64,000 nucleotides of DNA from Candidatus Accumulibacter cognatus (lineage in GTDB: Bacteria; Pseudomonadota; Gammaproteobacteria; Burkholderiales; Rhodocyclaceae), in the NCBI GenBank assembly GCA_013414765.1, contig CP058708.1, positions 4,942,748-5,006,747 of the forward strand, given 5' to 3'. Below are positions 1 to 9,727 of this stretch, piece by piece. The position numbers and the translations under genes were made by a program. The first letter of the stretch is position 1. Each line of letters opens with the position of its first letter. A model generated the notes under the pieces. It saw nothing but the letters and a program-made list of their open reading frames with translations. It was not told the DNA's origin and made no database searches.

Positions 1-42
1 CACGCCAGTGATCAGGATACGCTTGTCTGCGAGGAATCCCAT
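1..42 (-). CDS. fabI: Enoyl-ACP reductase FabI, N-terminal 14 codons only (runs off the window)
   Basis: The reverse strand of the first 42 bases reads MGFLADKRILITGV, the characteristic start of FabI: a short lead-in, a first beta strand, then the beginning of the NAD-binding glycine loop. A Shine-Dalgarno-like GGAGAAC lies just upstream of the ATG on the minus strand. FabI catalyses the last reduction of each cycle of type II fatty acid synthesis in the cytosol. Only the start is visible, so catalytic residues cannot be checked. A second, divergent FabI-like reductase lies at 49803-50633. Confidence 0.75.
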   Translation of the reverse strand, partial: MGFLADKRILITGV

Positions 43-236
43 GAGTTCTCCATGGCTAAGGTTGGCTGGAATTGCAGTTGTTTCGGAAGATCCTAAGCTG
101 CGCATTATAAAGGAATGGCCGCCTGAACCGGCGATTGATGGCTGCCTGGGAGGGTTGAGGGCGTCCGCGATGAAGTCGCGGGTCTTCGCCGAACTGCAAT
201 AGGCCAGCTCCAGTTGCCTATCGGTCGGATCAGCCA

Positions 237-267
237 GAAAACAAAAGCCAGACCTTGCGAGTCTGGC
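237..267 (-). terminator. Rho-independent terminator downstream of tRNA-Ala
   Basis: Arms GCCAGAC (261-267) and GTCTGGC (247-253), read on the minus strand, form a perfect 7-bp stem around a 7-nt loop. They are followed by TTTTGTTTT. It lies 20 bp past the 3' end of the tRNA and before fabI, so it should insulate the tRNA transcript. Confidence 0.75.
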
Positions 268-286
268 TAACTTTTTGATTTAATTG

Positions 287-359
287 TGGAGACAGGCGGG
301 ATCGAACCGCCGACCTTCTGATTGCGAACCAGACGCTCTCCCAGCTGAGCTATGCCCCC
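287..359 (-). tRNA. tRNA-Ala (anticodon CGC)
   Basis: The minus strand folds into a complete cloverleaf of 73 nt. The acceptor strand GGGGGCA pairs with UGUCUCC and includes the G3-U70 wobble pair that is the alanine identity element. The D arm is AGCUCAGCUGGGAGAGC. The anticodon stem UCUGG/UCAGA encloses the loop UUCGCAA, which gives anticodon CGC and reads GCG. The T arm contains GGUUCGAUC. The discriminator base is A, and CCA is not encoded: the next bases are CAA. A sigma-70 promoter precedes it and a terminator follows it. Confidence 0.93.
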
Positions 360-371
360 GAATACGCTTGC

Positions 372-400
372 ATTCTATTCTGCACGATTGACTGCGTCAA
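372..400 (-). promoter_or_regulatory. Sigma-70 promoter of tRNA-Ala
   Basis: On the minus strand TTGACG (400-395) and TAGAAT (377-372) are separated by exactly 17 nt. The predicted start is only a few bases before the mature tRNA 5' end at 359. The -35 region is embedded in a perfect 7-bp inverted repeat, GATTGAC-N3-GTCAATC. Confidence 0.7.
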
Positions 401-454
401 TCCCATGGTCGCCAGGGATTGCCAGGCCTTCGATCGTGGAAATGTAAGAAGGGT

Positions 455-1057
455 TTATTTCTTTGCCTTGGCAGGTGCAGGGACGACCGCGATGGCAACC
501 GCTTCAGAGAAGATGCCCTCCACCTGATCACCCTTGCTGATCAGTTTGAGTTGTTCCGGATCCCTGATCTTCAGTGTAACTGTCTTCTTCGCGCCACGTA
601 GCGTCACGGTCTGTTTCTTGAGGTCAACCTGTTGCACATCGGCAATGAAGGCAACCTCTTTCGCCTCGTAGGCCGCCGGTTTCTGGCCGGCAGACGCCGA
701 GCCCTGCTGCGAACTGTCGATACGCTCGCGAAGCGCGCCGCCGCCCTTCTTGAGTGTCATCATCAGTTCCTGGGTGTAGGTCGTAACGACTTGGTCACCA
801 GCCTTGATCTGGTCGAAATTCTTGATTTCGTCGCCGGCAATGACCTTCATTTGTTCACCTCTGGCGTTCTTGAGCACAATGCTGCGCGATGCCTTGTCGA
901 TTGACTCCACGAGTAGGGTTGCTCTGGCTTCAAGCAGACCGGCGAACTTGCCAGGACCGACGGCGGCCACGGCTTCGGCGACGGCAGGTTGCTGCGCGGA
1001 TACGGCAAGCGGCAAAAGGATCAGGGCGACTGCAGCCAGTGCGGAAGAAATACGCAT
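455..1057 (-). CDS. Periplasmic hypothetical protein with OB-like repeats
   Basis: This 200-residue protein starts with a clear Sec signal peptide (residues 1-21, hydrophobic LAAVALILLPLAVSA, then AQQ). The mature part has two similar beta-rich segments (about 40-95 and 130-190) of the type VESIDKASRSIVLKNARG and IADVQQVDLKKQTVTLRGA. This pattern resembles small OB-like periplasmic domains. A low-complexity Ala/Pro/Lys tail ends the protein. No catalytic motif is visible. It lies downstream of hupB on the same strand, with GGAG before the ATG. I do not recognise a named function. Confidence 0.7.
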   Translation of the reverse strand: MRISSALAAVALILLPLAVSAQQPAVAEAVAAVGPGKFAGLLEARATLLVESIDKASRSIVLKNARGEQMKVIAGDEIKNFDQIKAGDQVVTTYTQELMMTLKKGGGALRERIDSSQQGSASAGQKPAAYEAKEVAFIADVQQVDLKKQTVTLRGAKKTVTLKIRDPEQLKLISKGDQVEGIFSEAVAIAVVPAPAKAKK

Positions 1058-1149
1058 TGAGGACTCCGATAGTGGGGAATGTTGAAAAGATGGGTGATCT
1101 ACTGCTAGAGGCCCGCCGACTTCACCGAGCCCTGAACAAAGTTAAAAAG

Positions 1150-1434
1150 TTACTCATCCTTGCCTGCAACCCTGGCCTTGAAAGTTGCGCCAGCGGCAAA
1201 CTTCGGAACGATGGTTTGCGGGATCAGGATTTTTGCACCAGTCTTCGGATTCTTGCCTTCCCGGGCAGCGCGCTCACTTGCCTTGAAGGAGCCGAAACCG
1301 ACCAGGGTTACCGCCTCCCCTTGGGCAACCGATTCAACGATAGTCTCGATTACAGCATCCAGTGCTTTCGCGGACGCGACCTTCGACAGGTCGGTACGCG
1401 CGGCGATGGCATCGATCATTTCGGACTTGTTCAT
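1150..1434 (-). CDS. hupB: DNA-binding protein HU (beta-type)
   Basis: This is a 94-residue HU/IHF-fold histone-like protein, normal in length for HU. It contains the conserved VTLVGFGSF strand and the DNA-contacting arm motif GKNPKTGAKILIP. The second residue is Asn and there is no long Lys/Ala tail, which fits HU-beta rather than the tailed HupB forms. It bends and compacts the nucleoid and assists replication and recombination. A strong GAGGAG ribosome site sits 7 nt before the ATG. The minus-strand uvrA lies upstream after a 240-bp gap. Confidence 0.93.
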   Translation of the reverse strand: MNKSEMIDAIAARTDLSKVASAKALDAVIETIVESVAQGEAVTLVGFGSFKASERAAREGKNPKTGAKILIPQTIVPKFAAGATFKARVAGKDE

Positions 1435-1677
1435 GGTATCTCCTCTTGTGATTAATGGTGATTAACTAAGGGCATTTCCCTGGCCGGATTCTGGCATTTG
1501 ATGGCACTCTAGGGAAGGGTGGCGATCAAGAATAGAAGGCTGTAATTCTGGCATGGATTCCATTACTGCAAACAAGTTTCTGTGCTTGCCAGCGGCAGGC
1601 GGCGCATCACAACGGTGAAAGGACCTGGCGGAACCACTTTCGTCTGGTCTCAGCAAATAGTAGTAGTGGCTATCTGT

Positions 1678-4572
1678 TCAACGGTCGGTTCCACCCGAGC
1701 TCGAAGCTGTTGCAATGGTGCCGGCCTGGTTGTAACGCGCGAGCAGCAGATTCAGGAAGCGGCCACTATGGCTGACCGGAGCCACAGCAAGCTGCTCCGG
1801 AGTTCCGACTGCAAGGATGCGGCCACCGCCGGCGCCACCTTCGGGGCCAAGGTCCACCACCCAGTCAGCAGTCTTGATGACATCAAGATTATGTTCGATG
1901 ACCACCACGGTATTGCCGTGGTCAACCAGGCGGTGCAGCACTGTCAGCAGCATCTCGATGTCCTGGAAATGCAGCCCGGTAGTCGGTTCGTCGAGAATGT
2001 ACAGGGTTCTGCCGGTGTCGCGTTTCGACAACTCGAGCGCCAGCTTGACGCGTTGTGCCTCACCGCCCGACAACGTGGTGGCCGCCTGACCCAGGGTGAT
2101 ATAGCTGAGACCGACATCGACCAATGTCTGCAGCTTGCGGGCCACCACCGGGACGGCGTCAAAGAATTCGCGCGCGGCCTCGACTGTCATCTGCAGGATT
2201 TCGTGAATGTTTCTGCTCTTGTACTGGACTTCCAGCGTCTCGCGGTTGTAACGCTTGCCGTGACAAACGTCGCAGGCGACGTAAATATCGGGCAGAAAGT
2301 GCATCTCGACCTTGATCATGCCATCGCCCTGGCAGGCCTCGCAGCGGCCACCCTTGACGTTGAACGAGAAACGGCCAGGACCGTAGCCACGCGAACGGGC
2401 TTCCGGAACACCCGCGAACAATTCGCGGATCGGTGTCAGCAAGCCAGTGTAGGTCGCCGGATTGGAGCGCGGCGTTCGCCCGATCGGACTCTGATCGACG
2501 TTGATCACCTTGTCGAAATGATCGAGGCCGACGATCCGGTCGTGCTCGGCAGGCTCGGCCGACGATCCGTAAAGATGCCTGGCCGCCGCCGCGTACAGAG
2601 TGTCGTTGATCAGCGTCGATTTGCCTGAGCCGGAGACACCGGTGATGCAGGTGAACAGGCCGACCGGGATGCCCACGCTGACGTTTGCGAGGTTGTTGCC
2701 ACGTGCACCAACGATCTGTAGCAAGCGTGCGGCATCCGGCTGGCGTCGCTCGCCGTGCATGCCGATGCGTCGTCGCCCGGCCAGATAGTCGCCGGTCAGT
2801 GAGGCCGGATGGTCGATGATTGCCTTTGGTGTCCCTTCGGCAACGACATGGCCGCCATGTACGCCGGCGCCAGGGCCGATGTCGACCACGTAATCGGCGC
2901 TGCGGATGGCTTCCTCGTCGTGTTCGACGACGATCACCGTATTGCCGATGTCTCTGAGCTGTTTGAGGGTCTTCAACAGTCGCTCGTTGTCGCGCTGATG
3001 CAGGCCGATCGAAGGTTCGTCAAGCACGTACATCACGCCGGTCAGCCCGGAACCGATTTGCGAAGCCAGGCGGATGCGCTGCGCCTCACCGCCCGAGAGC
3101 GTTTCTGCCGAGCGGTCGAGCGACAGGTAGTCGAGGCCGACGTTGATCAGGAATTGCAAGCGATTGCCAATCTCCTTGAGCACCTTCTCGGCAACCTGCG
3201 CCTTGTTGCCGGGGAGTTTGAGCGCCAGGAAATAGTCGCGTGCGTCCTGCAATGGCTGACGACTGATTTCGTGCAGGGTGCGTGCATTGTCTTTGCTGCC
3301 GATCCGTACGTTACGTGCTTCCTCGCGTAAACGGCTGCCCTGGCAGGTCGGGCAGGTCTGGTTGCTGATCAAGCGCGCCAGATCCTCACGAACGGCAAGC
3401 GAGTCGGTTTCCTTGTAACGACGTTCGAGGTTGACCACGATGCCTTCAAAAGCATGCTCGCGTAGGGTCATCTGACCACGCTCGTTGACATAGTTGAATG
3501 GCACTTGCGCGCGTCCCGAACCATAGAGCAGAATCTGCCGGACGTTCTCGGGCAGTTCGTTGAACGGTGTATCGATCGCGAAGGCATAGTGTGCGGCGAG
3601 CGAGCAGAGCATCTGAAAGTAAAAGGGATTGCGCCGGTCCCAGCCGCGAATGGCGCCGGCAGCCAGAGACCGTTCCGGGTGAGCCACAATGCGTTTCGGA
3701 TCGAAGAACTGGATGACGCCAAGACCGTCGCACTTCGGGCAGGCACCCAGTGGGCTGTTGAATGAGAAAATCCGGGGTTCGAGTTCGGATAGCGAATACG
3801 AACAGACCGGACAGGCAAACCGGGCAGAAAAGAAATGCTCGCGTTGGCTGTCCATCTCGTAGGCAATGGCGCGGCCATCGGCGTGGCGCAGCGCGGTTTC
3901 AAAAGATTCGGCAAGGCGCTGGCGGATGTCTTCACGAATCTTGAGCCGGTCAACGACCACGTCGACGCTGTGTTTGTGTGTCTTGGCGAGTTTGGGAACG
4001 GCATCGATCTCGTAAATCTGGCCATCGATCCGCAGGCGGGAAAAACCTTGTGCCTGCAACTCGGCAATCAGCTCTAGTTGCTCGCCCTTGCGGTTGGCGA
4101 CCACCGGCGCGAGAATCATCAGCCGGCTCCCCTCTGGCAGCGCCAGAACATGATCGACCATCTGCGATACTGTCTGCGCTTCGAGCGGCCGCTGGTGTTC
4201 GGCACAGTACGGCGTGCCGGCGCGGGCAAAGAGCAAACGCAGGTAGTCGTGGATTTCGGTGACCGTCCCGACCGTCGAGCGCGGGTTGTGACTAGTCGCT
4301 TTCTGCTCGATCGAGATCGCCGGCGAGAGTCCCTCGATCAGATCGACCTCGGGTTTCTCCATACGCTGCAGAAACTGCCGTGCATAGGCCGACAATGACT
4401 CGACATAGCGGCGCTGTCCCTCGGCATAGAGGGTATCGAAAGCCAGCGAAGACTTGCCGGAGCCTGAAAGACCGGTAATCACGATCAGTCGGTTGCGAGG
4501 CAGGTCGAGGTTGATGTTCTTCAGGTTATGGGTGCGCGCGCCGCGGATCCTTATCTCTCGCATCTCGTCCAT
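1678..4572 (-). CDS. uvrA: Excinuclease ABC subunit A
   Basis: A 964-residue UvrA, the damage-sensing ATPase of nucleotide excision repair, which dimerises and loads UvrB. Two ABC modules are visible. The first has a Walker A (GLSGSGKS) near residue 30, a C4 zinc module (CPVC...CPKC) and a signature ([12 protein letters not shown]). The second has GVSGSGKST, a second zinc module (CEAC...CDVC), the signature [12 protein letters not shown] and Walker [13 protein letters not shown] chose the start [11 protein letters not shown]; an ATG three codons later is equally possible. The frame stays open for 92 more codons upstream, but that part reads into the divergent MFS gene and does not resemble UvrA. 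A weak LexA-like site lies 30 bp upstream. Confidence 0.96.
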   Translation of the reverse strand: MDEMREIRIRGARTHNLKNINLDLPRNRLIVITGLSGSGKSSLAFDTLYAEGQRRYVESLSAYARQFLQRMEKPEVDLIEGLSPAISIEQKATSHNPRSTVGTVTEIHDYLRLLFARAGTPYCAEHQRPLEAQTVSQMVDHVLALPEGSRLMILAPVVANRKGEQLELIAELQAQGFSRLRIDGQIYEIDAVPKLAKTHKHSVDVVVDRLKIREDIRQRLAESFETALRHADGRAIAYEMDSQREHFFSARFACPVCSYSLSELEPRIFSFNSPLGACPKCDGLGVIQFFDPKRIVAHPERSLAAGAIRGWDRRNPFYFQMLCSLAAHYAFAIDTPFNELPENVRQILLYGSGRAQVPFNYVNERGQMTLREHAFEGIVVNLERRYKETDSLAVREDLARLISNQTCPTCQGSRLREEARNVRIGSKDNARTLHEISRQPLQDARDYFLALKLPGNKAQVAEKVLKEIGNRLQFLINVGLDYLSLDRSAETLSGGEAQRIRLASQIGSGLTGVMYVLDEPSIGLHQRDNERLLKTLKQLRDIGNTVIVVEHDEEAIRSADYVVDIGPGAGVHGGHVVAEGTPKAIIDHPASLTGDYLAGRRRIGMHGERRQPDAARLLQIVGARGNNLANVSVGIPVGLFTCITGVSGSGKSTLINDTLYAAAARHLYGSSAEPAEHDRIVGLDHFDKVINVDQSPIGRTPRSNPATYTGLLTPIRELFAGVPEARSRGYGPGRFSFNVKGGRCEACQGDGMIKVEMHFLPDIYVACDVCHGKRYNRETLEVQYKSRNIHEILQMTVEAAREFFDAVPVVARKLQTLVDVGLSYITLGQAATTLSGGEAQRVKLALELSKRDTGRTLYILDEPTTGLHFQDIEMLLTVLHRLVDHGNTVVVIEHNLDVIKTADWVVDLGPEGGAGGGRILAVGTPEQLAVAPVSHSGRFLNLLLARYNQAGTIATASSSGGTDR

Positions 4573-4601
4573 GGGTGCTGACCTGAGGGGCTTGGGCAAA
4601 C

Positions 4602-4617
4602 CTGTTAATATACGCAA
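4602..4617. promoter_or_regulatory. Possible imperfect LexA (SOS) box between uvrA and the MFS gene
   Basis: The sequence CTGTTAATATACGCAA keeps the left CTGT half and the AT-rich centre of the CTGT-N8-ACAG consensus. The right half is GCAA instead of ACAG. Its position, 30 bp upstream of uvrA, is what one expects for an SOS operator, but the match is only half. Confidence 0.3.
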
Positions 4618-4641
4618 TTCTGAAGTCCGGCAGCAAATTCC

Positions 4642-5853
4642 ATGTCCACCTCCCATACCGACCGCATGAGCAGCCAGGAAAAACATACCGGCATCAGCCT
4701 GGCGGCAGTTTTCGCCCTGCGCATGCTCGGCCTGTTCCTGATCCTGCCGGTGTTCTCGATCTACGCCAAGGAATTGCCTTCGGGGAATGACATGGCGCTG
4801 GTCGGCATCGCGCTCGGCGCCTATGGGCTGACCCAGGCCTGTCTGCAAATCGCCTTCGGGGCCGCCTCCGATCGGTTCGGACGCAAACCGGTGATCGTCT
4901 TCGGGCTACTGCTTTTTGTCGCCGGCAGTTTCGTTGCCGCGGCTGCCAACGATATCTATGGGATCATCGCCGGGCGCGTGCTGCAGGGCGCCGGCGCGAT
5001 TTCGGCTGCGGTCACGGCACTCGCCGCCGACCTCACCCGCGAGCAGCATCTCACCAAGGTCATGGCGATGATCGGCTCGTCGATTGGTCTGGTGTTCGCC
5101 ATCTCGATGGTCGGAGCACCACTGCTGTACGTATTGGTTGGCATGCCCGGGATCTTCGTGCTGACCGGGATTCTGGCACTGCTGGCGGTGGTCGTCGTGC
5201 TCAGAGTGGTGCCCACTGCACCGAAGGTGCCACGGCAACCAGTGTGGCAGAGCTTTGTCGAAGTCCTGACGAATCGCCAGTTGCTGCGCCTGAACTTCGG
5301 CGTCTTCGCGCTGCACATGATGCTCACAGCGATGTGGGTGTTGCTGCCGGTCAAACTGATCAGCACGGGGGGCCTGCCGGTCGCCGAACACTGGAAGGTG
5401 TATCTGCCAGCGCTGCTGGTTTCCTTCATCATCATGGTTCCGGCAATCATTCTGGCTGAGCGATTCGCCCGCATGAAGCTGATCTTCAATGCTGCAATCG
5501 TACTGCTGCTGGCGGTGCAGATGGGTTTCGGCCTGCTTGCCGGCGGACTCTACGGTCTGGCCTTCTGGCTGATGCTGTTCTTTGTCGCTTTCAATATCCT
5601 CGAAGCCACGCAGCCGTCGCTGATTTCGCGGATTGCCCCGCCGCATGCCAAGGGCGCGGCACTCGGTGTGTACAATACCACGCAGTCCGTCGGGTTGTTT
5701 CTGGGTGGCCTCATCGGCGGCATCCTGGCCAAGTATGCCGGCGCCGGTGCCGTCTGGGGGGCCGGAGCCGTGCTGTCCTTCGTCTGGCTTCTGCTCGGGC
5801 TGACCATGTCGATGCCACCGCCGCGCACCCGGCCGGCACCGGTGCCAGCATAA
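4642..5853 (+). CDS. Major facilitator superfamily drug/metabolite exporter (YajR-like)
   Basis: A 403-residue inner-membrane protein with about 12 hydrophobic segments. The MFS loop 2-3 signature [14 protein letters not shown] (about residue 73) and the antiporter motif C region [13 protein letters not shown] mark it as a 12-TM proton-driven exporter. It resembles the transmembrane part of YajR but ends after the last helix with a short Pro-rich tail, so the C-terminal YAM domain is absent. It is divergent from uvrA (69-bp gap) and upstream of ssb. The start has no good ribosome site; an ATG at 4666 is an alternative. The substrate is unknown. Confidence 0.85.
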   Translation: MSTSHTDRMSSQEKHTGISLAAVFALRMLGLFLILPVFSIYAKELPSGNDMALVGIALGAYGLTQACLQIAFGAASDRFGRKPVIVFGLLLFVAGSFVAAAANDIYGIIAGRVLQGAGAISAAVTALAADLTREQHLTKVMAMIGSSIGLVFAISMVGAPLLYVLVGMPGIFVLTGILALLAVVVVLRVVPTAPKVPRQPVWQSFVEVLTNRQLLRLNFGVFALHMMLTAMWVLLPVKLISTGGLPVAEHWKVYLPALLVSFIIMVPAIILAERFARMKLIFNAAIVLLLAVQMGFGLLAGGLYGLAFWLMLFFVAFNILEATQPSLISRIAPPHAKGAALGVYNTTQSVGLFLGGLIGGILAKYAGAGAVWGAGAVLSFVWLLLGLTMSMPPPRTRPAPVPA

Positions 5854-5858
5854 GCCCC

Positions 5859-5864
5859 TATAAT
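5859..5864 (+). promoter_or_regulatory. Possible -10 element of the ssb promoter
   Basis: A perfect TATAAT lies 57 bp before the ssb ATG and just after the MFS stop codon. No convincing -35 hexamer stands at 16-18 bp upstream, so the call is tentative. Confidence 0.35.
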
Positions 5865-5920
5865 CGCGCTGATCCGCTCATCTTTTCTCGTCCACCGTAC
5901 ACCACATTCTGGGAGGCAAC

Positions 5921-6394
5921 ATGGCTTCGGTCAATAAAGTGATTCTCGTTGGCAATCTGGGTGCCGATCCGGAAACCCGCTATCTGCCCAGCGGCGACGC
6001 CGTCTGCAACATCCGGATCGCAACCACCGATCGTATCCGCGACAAGACCTCGGGCGAGTACAAGGAGAGCACCGAGTGGCACCGCATCGTTTTTTTCGGC
6101 AAGCTTGCCGAAACTGCCGGCCAATACCTGAAAAAAGGCCGGCAGGTATATGTGGAGGGGCGTATCCGGACCAACAAGTGGCAGGATAAGGACGGTAACG
6201 AACGCTATACGACCGAAATCATTGGTAACGAAATGAAAATGCTTGGCAGCCGCGAAGGCATGGGCTCGCCGTCCGCAAGCGAAGGTGAGTACGGGGGCAG
6301 CATGCCGTCGGCTTCAGCTGCCGGTTCAGGACGTCAGGCACCAGCCAAGAAGACGCCGAGTTTTGAAGACATGGATGACGACATCCCGTTCTAA
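5921..6394 (+). CDS. ssb: Single-stranded DNA-binding protein
   Basis: A 157-residue SSB. The OB fold occupies about residues 1-110 ([19 protein letters not shown], then [15 protein letters not shown] and [16 protein letters not shown]). A Gly/Ser/Ala-rich flexible linker follows. The protein ends in the acidic tip DDDIPF that recruits repair and replication partners. GGGAGG 6 nt before the ATG is a strong ribosome site, and a terminator follows the stop. It coats ssDNA during replication, recombination and repair. The uvrA-MFS-ssb neighbourhood parallels the divergent uvrA/ssb arrangement of many proteobacteria, here with a transporter in between. Confidence 0.96.
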   Translation: MASVNKVILVGNLGADPETRYLPSGDAVCNIRIATTDRIRDKTSGEYKESTEWHRIVFFGKLAETAGQYLKKGRQVYVEGRIRTNKWQDKDGNERYTTEIIGNEMKMLGSREGMGSPSASEGEYGGSMPSASAAGSGRQAPAKKTPSFEDMDDDIPF

Positions 6395-6420
6395 CCCGAA
6401 CTCATACAGAGTAAAGATTC

Positions 6421-6450
6421 AGCCGACCCGGATTTTGGTCGGCTTTTTCT
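6421..6450 (+). terminator. Rho-independent terminator of ssb
   Basis: A perfect 8-bp stem, AGCCGACC (6421-6428) with GGTCGGCT (6437-6444), encloses an 8-nt loop and runs into TTTTTCTTTTC. I see no gene in the 290 bp between it and the next stop codon at 6743. Confidence 0.85.
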
Positions 6451-6742
6451 TTTCTTTCAGTCGGTTAATTTGTTTGGCTCTATATGTGTTTCGGGCGGTT
6501 GAGCATTGAAATGAGTTGTGCGTAAAGGTATGGGTTCAGCGATATCTTGCCGGCGTTGAATCTCGACGCTTGACTGACTCTCCCATGCCCTGTGCGGCTT
6601 GCTGTACCGAACAGAATTCGGCAGCTCCTCGGCCAATGCAGACTTTGGCTAGGTAATATTTGTCGGTCGGCAATGCGTACGTAACCTGCCAGACAAACGG
6701 CACCTGCTTGGTAGCGCCGGATCCAACCACTCACGCCTTAGA

Positions 6743-7873
6743 TCACATACTCGCCCTTCCTGATGCCCGAATACCGGCAAGTAAAGAACCGAGCTGCGTG
6801 TCGAACTCCAGGCCTTGCTGAAACAGGTCGAGTGCCCTTTCAAATCCACTGTCCAACTGCGCATTCAATTGCGCTTCCTGGCCATCGGATAGACCGAAAT
6901 GCAGTATCTGCTTGGCGAGTTGCTCGCTCAATTGATGCAGAATCACCCGCATTTCTACCTGCTGGTTTCGATACTGGGTACGCAGCGTATCGATCGCTGT
7001 TTCTATCGCCACCGCAGTTGCTGCGAGTTGCTGGTTGCGACGCCCGACTTCGCTCTTGCTGATCAAGGCGCACAAGTTGTTCTCGCAGCCCTCGGCGACT
7101 ATCGCCAGATAATGGCGCAGACGGCCACTGCGTTCCTCGTCATCGACAGGGAGGTTCTTGACCAACAGCGAGGCATGGGGGTAGTTCACGACCATTCGCG
7201 AGCTGAACTGGAAAATGCGATCCAAATTGATCGTTTTGGCGAACACCGACTCCTCCAGCGGCGAAGCCGGGCCTTGAGCGTTGAATGTCTCATTGCCCCA
7301 CGGCATCCGGCATTGCAGCGCTGCTTCGAGGCCGTACTCTGACACTGTGGAAAGCGTCATCTGGGCCAGCGATGGCGTATTCATGCAACTCGGCGCATTG
7401 CGCAGATAGTTGAGTGCCATACCGGCCTCACCGAGATTGGCCAGGAAACTCATGGCCACCTTCTGGACGGATTCATGTTCCGCCCTCATCCGTTTGCGTT
7501 CTCCAATCAATCCAAGCACCGTGCGAACTTTCTGAACCACCTCCTCTGGCGCCACGGGCTTGATCAGAAAGTCATCACCTCCCGCTTCATACGCCCGTAG
7601 CCGATCCTCCAGAGAATCGAGCGATGAGAGAAATATCACGGCAGGCTGCTCACCGGTGGGCAGCTTGGCACGCAATGCGCGACAGGTGTCATACCCATCT
7701 AAGTCCGGCATGCGGATATCAAGCAGAATCACATCCGGCGTGAAGGATTCCAGCCGCGACAATGCTTCCACACCTGAAGGAATTACGCTTACCGTAAATT
7801 GACCGTCCAGCGCGATGCGCGGAACTGCGGCAGCCAGTTCGTCATCATCGACAATCCATACGCTGTTATTCAT
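6743..7873 (-). CDS. Response regulator, REC domain with uncharacterised output domain
   Basis: A 376-residue protein. Residues 1-125 are a canonical receiver domain: acidic pair VDDDE near the start, phospho-acceptor D52 in LLDIRMPDLDG, and the conserved Lys in FLIKPVAPEEV. The remaining 250 residues contain no DNA-binding, GGDEF, EAL or HD-GYP signature. They are helical and end in coiled-coil-like stretches (QQLAATAVAIETAIDTLRTQ). It is the last gene of the signalling operon. Its ATG overlaps the stop of the upstream hybrid kinase (ATGA), which suggests translational coupling and partnership with that kinase. The IS66 insertion upstream may be polar on it. Confidence 0.82.
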   Translation of the reverse strand: MNNSVWIVDDDELAAAVPRIALDGQFTVSVIPSGVEALSRLESFTPDVILLDIRMPDLDGYDTCRALRAKLPTGEQPAVIFLSSLDSLEDRLRAYEAGGDDFLIKPVAPEEVVQKVRTVLGLIGERKRMRAEHESVQKVAMSFLANLGEAGMALNYLRNAPSCMNTPSLAQMTLSTVSEYGLEAALQCRMPWGNETFNAQGPASPLEESVFAKTINLDRIFQFSSRMVVNYPHASLLVKNLPVDDEERSGRLRHYLAIVAEGCENNLCALISKSEVGRRNQQLAATAVAIETAIDTLRTQYRNQQVEMRVILHQLSEQLAKQILHFGLSDGQEAQLNAQLDSGFERALDLFQQGLEFDTQLGSLLAGIRASGRASM

Positions 7874-8734
7874 GAGTCGACTCCCTTGTTTCGAGATTGA
7901 TCAGGCTGTTGATAACGATCGATACATTCCAAAAAGACCTTGCGGGCAAGATTCAAGGTGCTCGTCAGGGTGGCCAGAATGCTGATTCGATCGACAGGCT
8001 TTCCTTCAGCAAGCGACGACTCGATCTCTCGAGTGATATCGGCCAACTCAATTGCGCCCAAGGTCAGTGCACTGCTTCGCAACGCGTGCAGCTGCCTCAT
8101 GGCCTGTTGAGTGGCTTCGTGTGAACTGTCTTGCAGGACGTCACGTAATACCTTTTGTGTGACGTCCAACGATTCCAGAAACCGCTTTAACAAGCGGATG
8201 AAGATAGTCAGATCTCCGCCGAGGTGATCAATGGCCTCGGCCAAGGCAAATCCGGGCGGACTCTCCAAAGCTGCGACAACTTGGGCTAGGCGTGCAGGAT
8301 GTGCCGCTGGTTCATTGCACTTGCAGTGACGCTGAATTATTCGCCGCAAGTTCGCGATCTCGACTGGTTTGGCGAGGAAGTCGTTCATCCCCGATGCAAG
8401 ACATTTCTCGCGGTCCTTTGATTCCACGCCAGCGGTAATCGCAATGATGGGCAGGTCAGCTATTCGGTGCACTTCGCGCAATATCTTTGTGGCTGAAATG
8501 CCGTCCAGGACTGGCATCTGTATATCCATCAGCACCACATCGAATGGCAACTCATCGGTTGGTTCCCGACTGACAATTGCACTACCATTGCTCGCCAGTA
8601 CCTGCGCGATAGCCTCGCTGCCGTCTTTGGCCAATACGGCATGGGCACCTAATTTCTCCAACATATTCATCAAGACAATTTGATTCAGTTCCTGATCCTC
8701 GACAACCAGAATGCGCAAACCAGCGAGGTTTTGG

Positions 8735-8767
8735 GCAGAGGCAGAGGCAGAGGCAGAGGCAGAGGCA
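8735..8767 (+). repeat. Hexanucleotide microsatellite (GCAGAG)5.5 inside the kinase gene
   Basis: Five perfect copies of GCAGAG plus GCA run from 8735 to 8767. On the coding strand they encode an alternating Ser-Ala linker between the HATPase and REC domains. A 6-bp unit changes linker length by two residues without altering frame. Confidence 0.9.
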
Positions 8768-9719
8768 TCCACCACGGGTAACATCAGGACAAACCAGAAA
8801 CAACTGCCATGCCCGGGACTGGAATTGACACCGATCGTCCCGCCCATGGCATCGACCAGTCCCTTCGCGATTGCCAGCCCCAGGCCCGTGCCGCTAAATC
8901 GCCGTGAATTGCCGCTTTCGGCTTGGATGAAACGTTCGAAGATCCGTTCGCACTGCGAATGAGAGATGCCGATGCCGGTATCTTGGACTTCGAAGCGGAC
9001 GACAACGCTCTGCGCTGACTGGAATGTGCAAGAAATACGAAAATCGACACGGCCCTGCTCCGTAAACTTGATGGCGTTGGATCCGAGATTCATCAGTACC
9101 TGCTGGATCCTCAGGACATCTCCTTCAAACCAAGTGGGACAGGAGCTATCGAATTGGGTGGCCAGGGTCAATTGCTTACGGGCCGCGACGTCCCTAAGCG
9201 TGTCCACCACTGACTCCACCGCTTCCCGCAACGAGAACGGCTGGGGCAGGATGTCGATGCGCCCCGCTTCGATGCGCGAAATATCGAGGATATCGTTGAT
9301 GATGTTCAGCAGGATTCGCGAGGTGCGATAGGCCCGATGGACATAATCGGCCTGACGCGGGTCGAGTGCCGTGCCCTCCAGCAATTGCAGCAAGCCCAGA
9401 ACGCCGTTCAGCGGCGTACGAATTTCGTGGCTCATGTTGGAGAGGAAATCACTCTTGGCCTGACTGGCGGCCTCGGCATTCTCCTTGGCAACCAGGAGCA
9501 CCCGCTGTCTTTCCATCTCGGGCCGGCTATCGCGCATGATGGCCGAGAGGAACGACGACTGGCCATCCAGCCCTCGATGCAGCGTACCGATGTGGGACAC
9601 CGGGATCTCATGGCCGTCACGGTGGCGCAAGGCCAAATTTCCATGCCATTGCCCATGGCTGAAGATATACGGAATGATTTCCTCCTGGTTCAGCTTATTA
9701 GCCCAGTCCGGAAAAAACT

Positions 9720-9727
9720 CACTGATA
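9720..9727. repeat. Left target-site duplication of the IS66-family element
   Basis: CACTGATA stands directly before the left inverted repeat and is repeated exactly at 11436-11443. An 8-bp duplication is the norm for IS66-family elements. Confidence 0.92.

Larger units (their letters stand above)
7870..9727 (-). pseudogene. 3' part of giant hybrid histidine kinase (HisKA-HATPase-REC-HPt), split by IS66-family element
   Basis: The reading frame continues from the 5' part at 11436-15195 once the IS and one target-duplication copy are removed; the join reads MDISEFFPDWANKLNQEE. The joined protein would be 1869 residues. This piece holds the end of the last PAS domain, HisKA with the H box [19 protein letters not shown] (His about residue 1350), HATPase_c (DTGIGIS, GTGLGLAIAKGLV), a receiver (VLMDIQMPVLDG) and a C-terminal HPt with LHALRSSALTLGA. 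A Ser-Ala repeat linker joins HATPase and REC. On its own the piece has only non-ATG starts, such as TTG at 9636, so it may be silent or make a soluble kinase core. Confidence 0.88.

Noticed and set aside
8-202. 64-codon plus-strand frame over the fabI start and upstream region
   Set aside because: It runs antisense through the recognisable FabI N-terminus and the promoter region; no protein features.
387-403. Perfect inverted repeat GATTGAC-N3-GTCAATC as an operator
   Set aside because: It overlaps the -35 of the tRNA promoter; with a 3-nt loop and no known regulator of that sequence I cannot separate chance from function.
1582-2628. Long plus-strand open frame opposite uvrA
   Set aside because: It is antisense to conserved UvrA codons in a GC-rich genome; the translation resembles no family and has no ribosome site.
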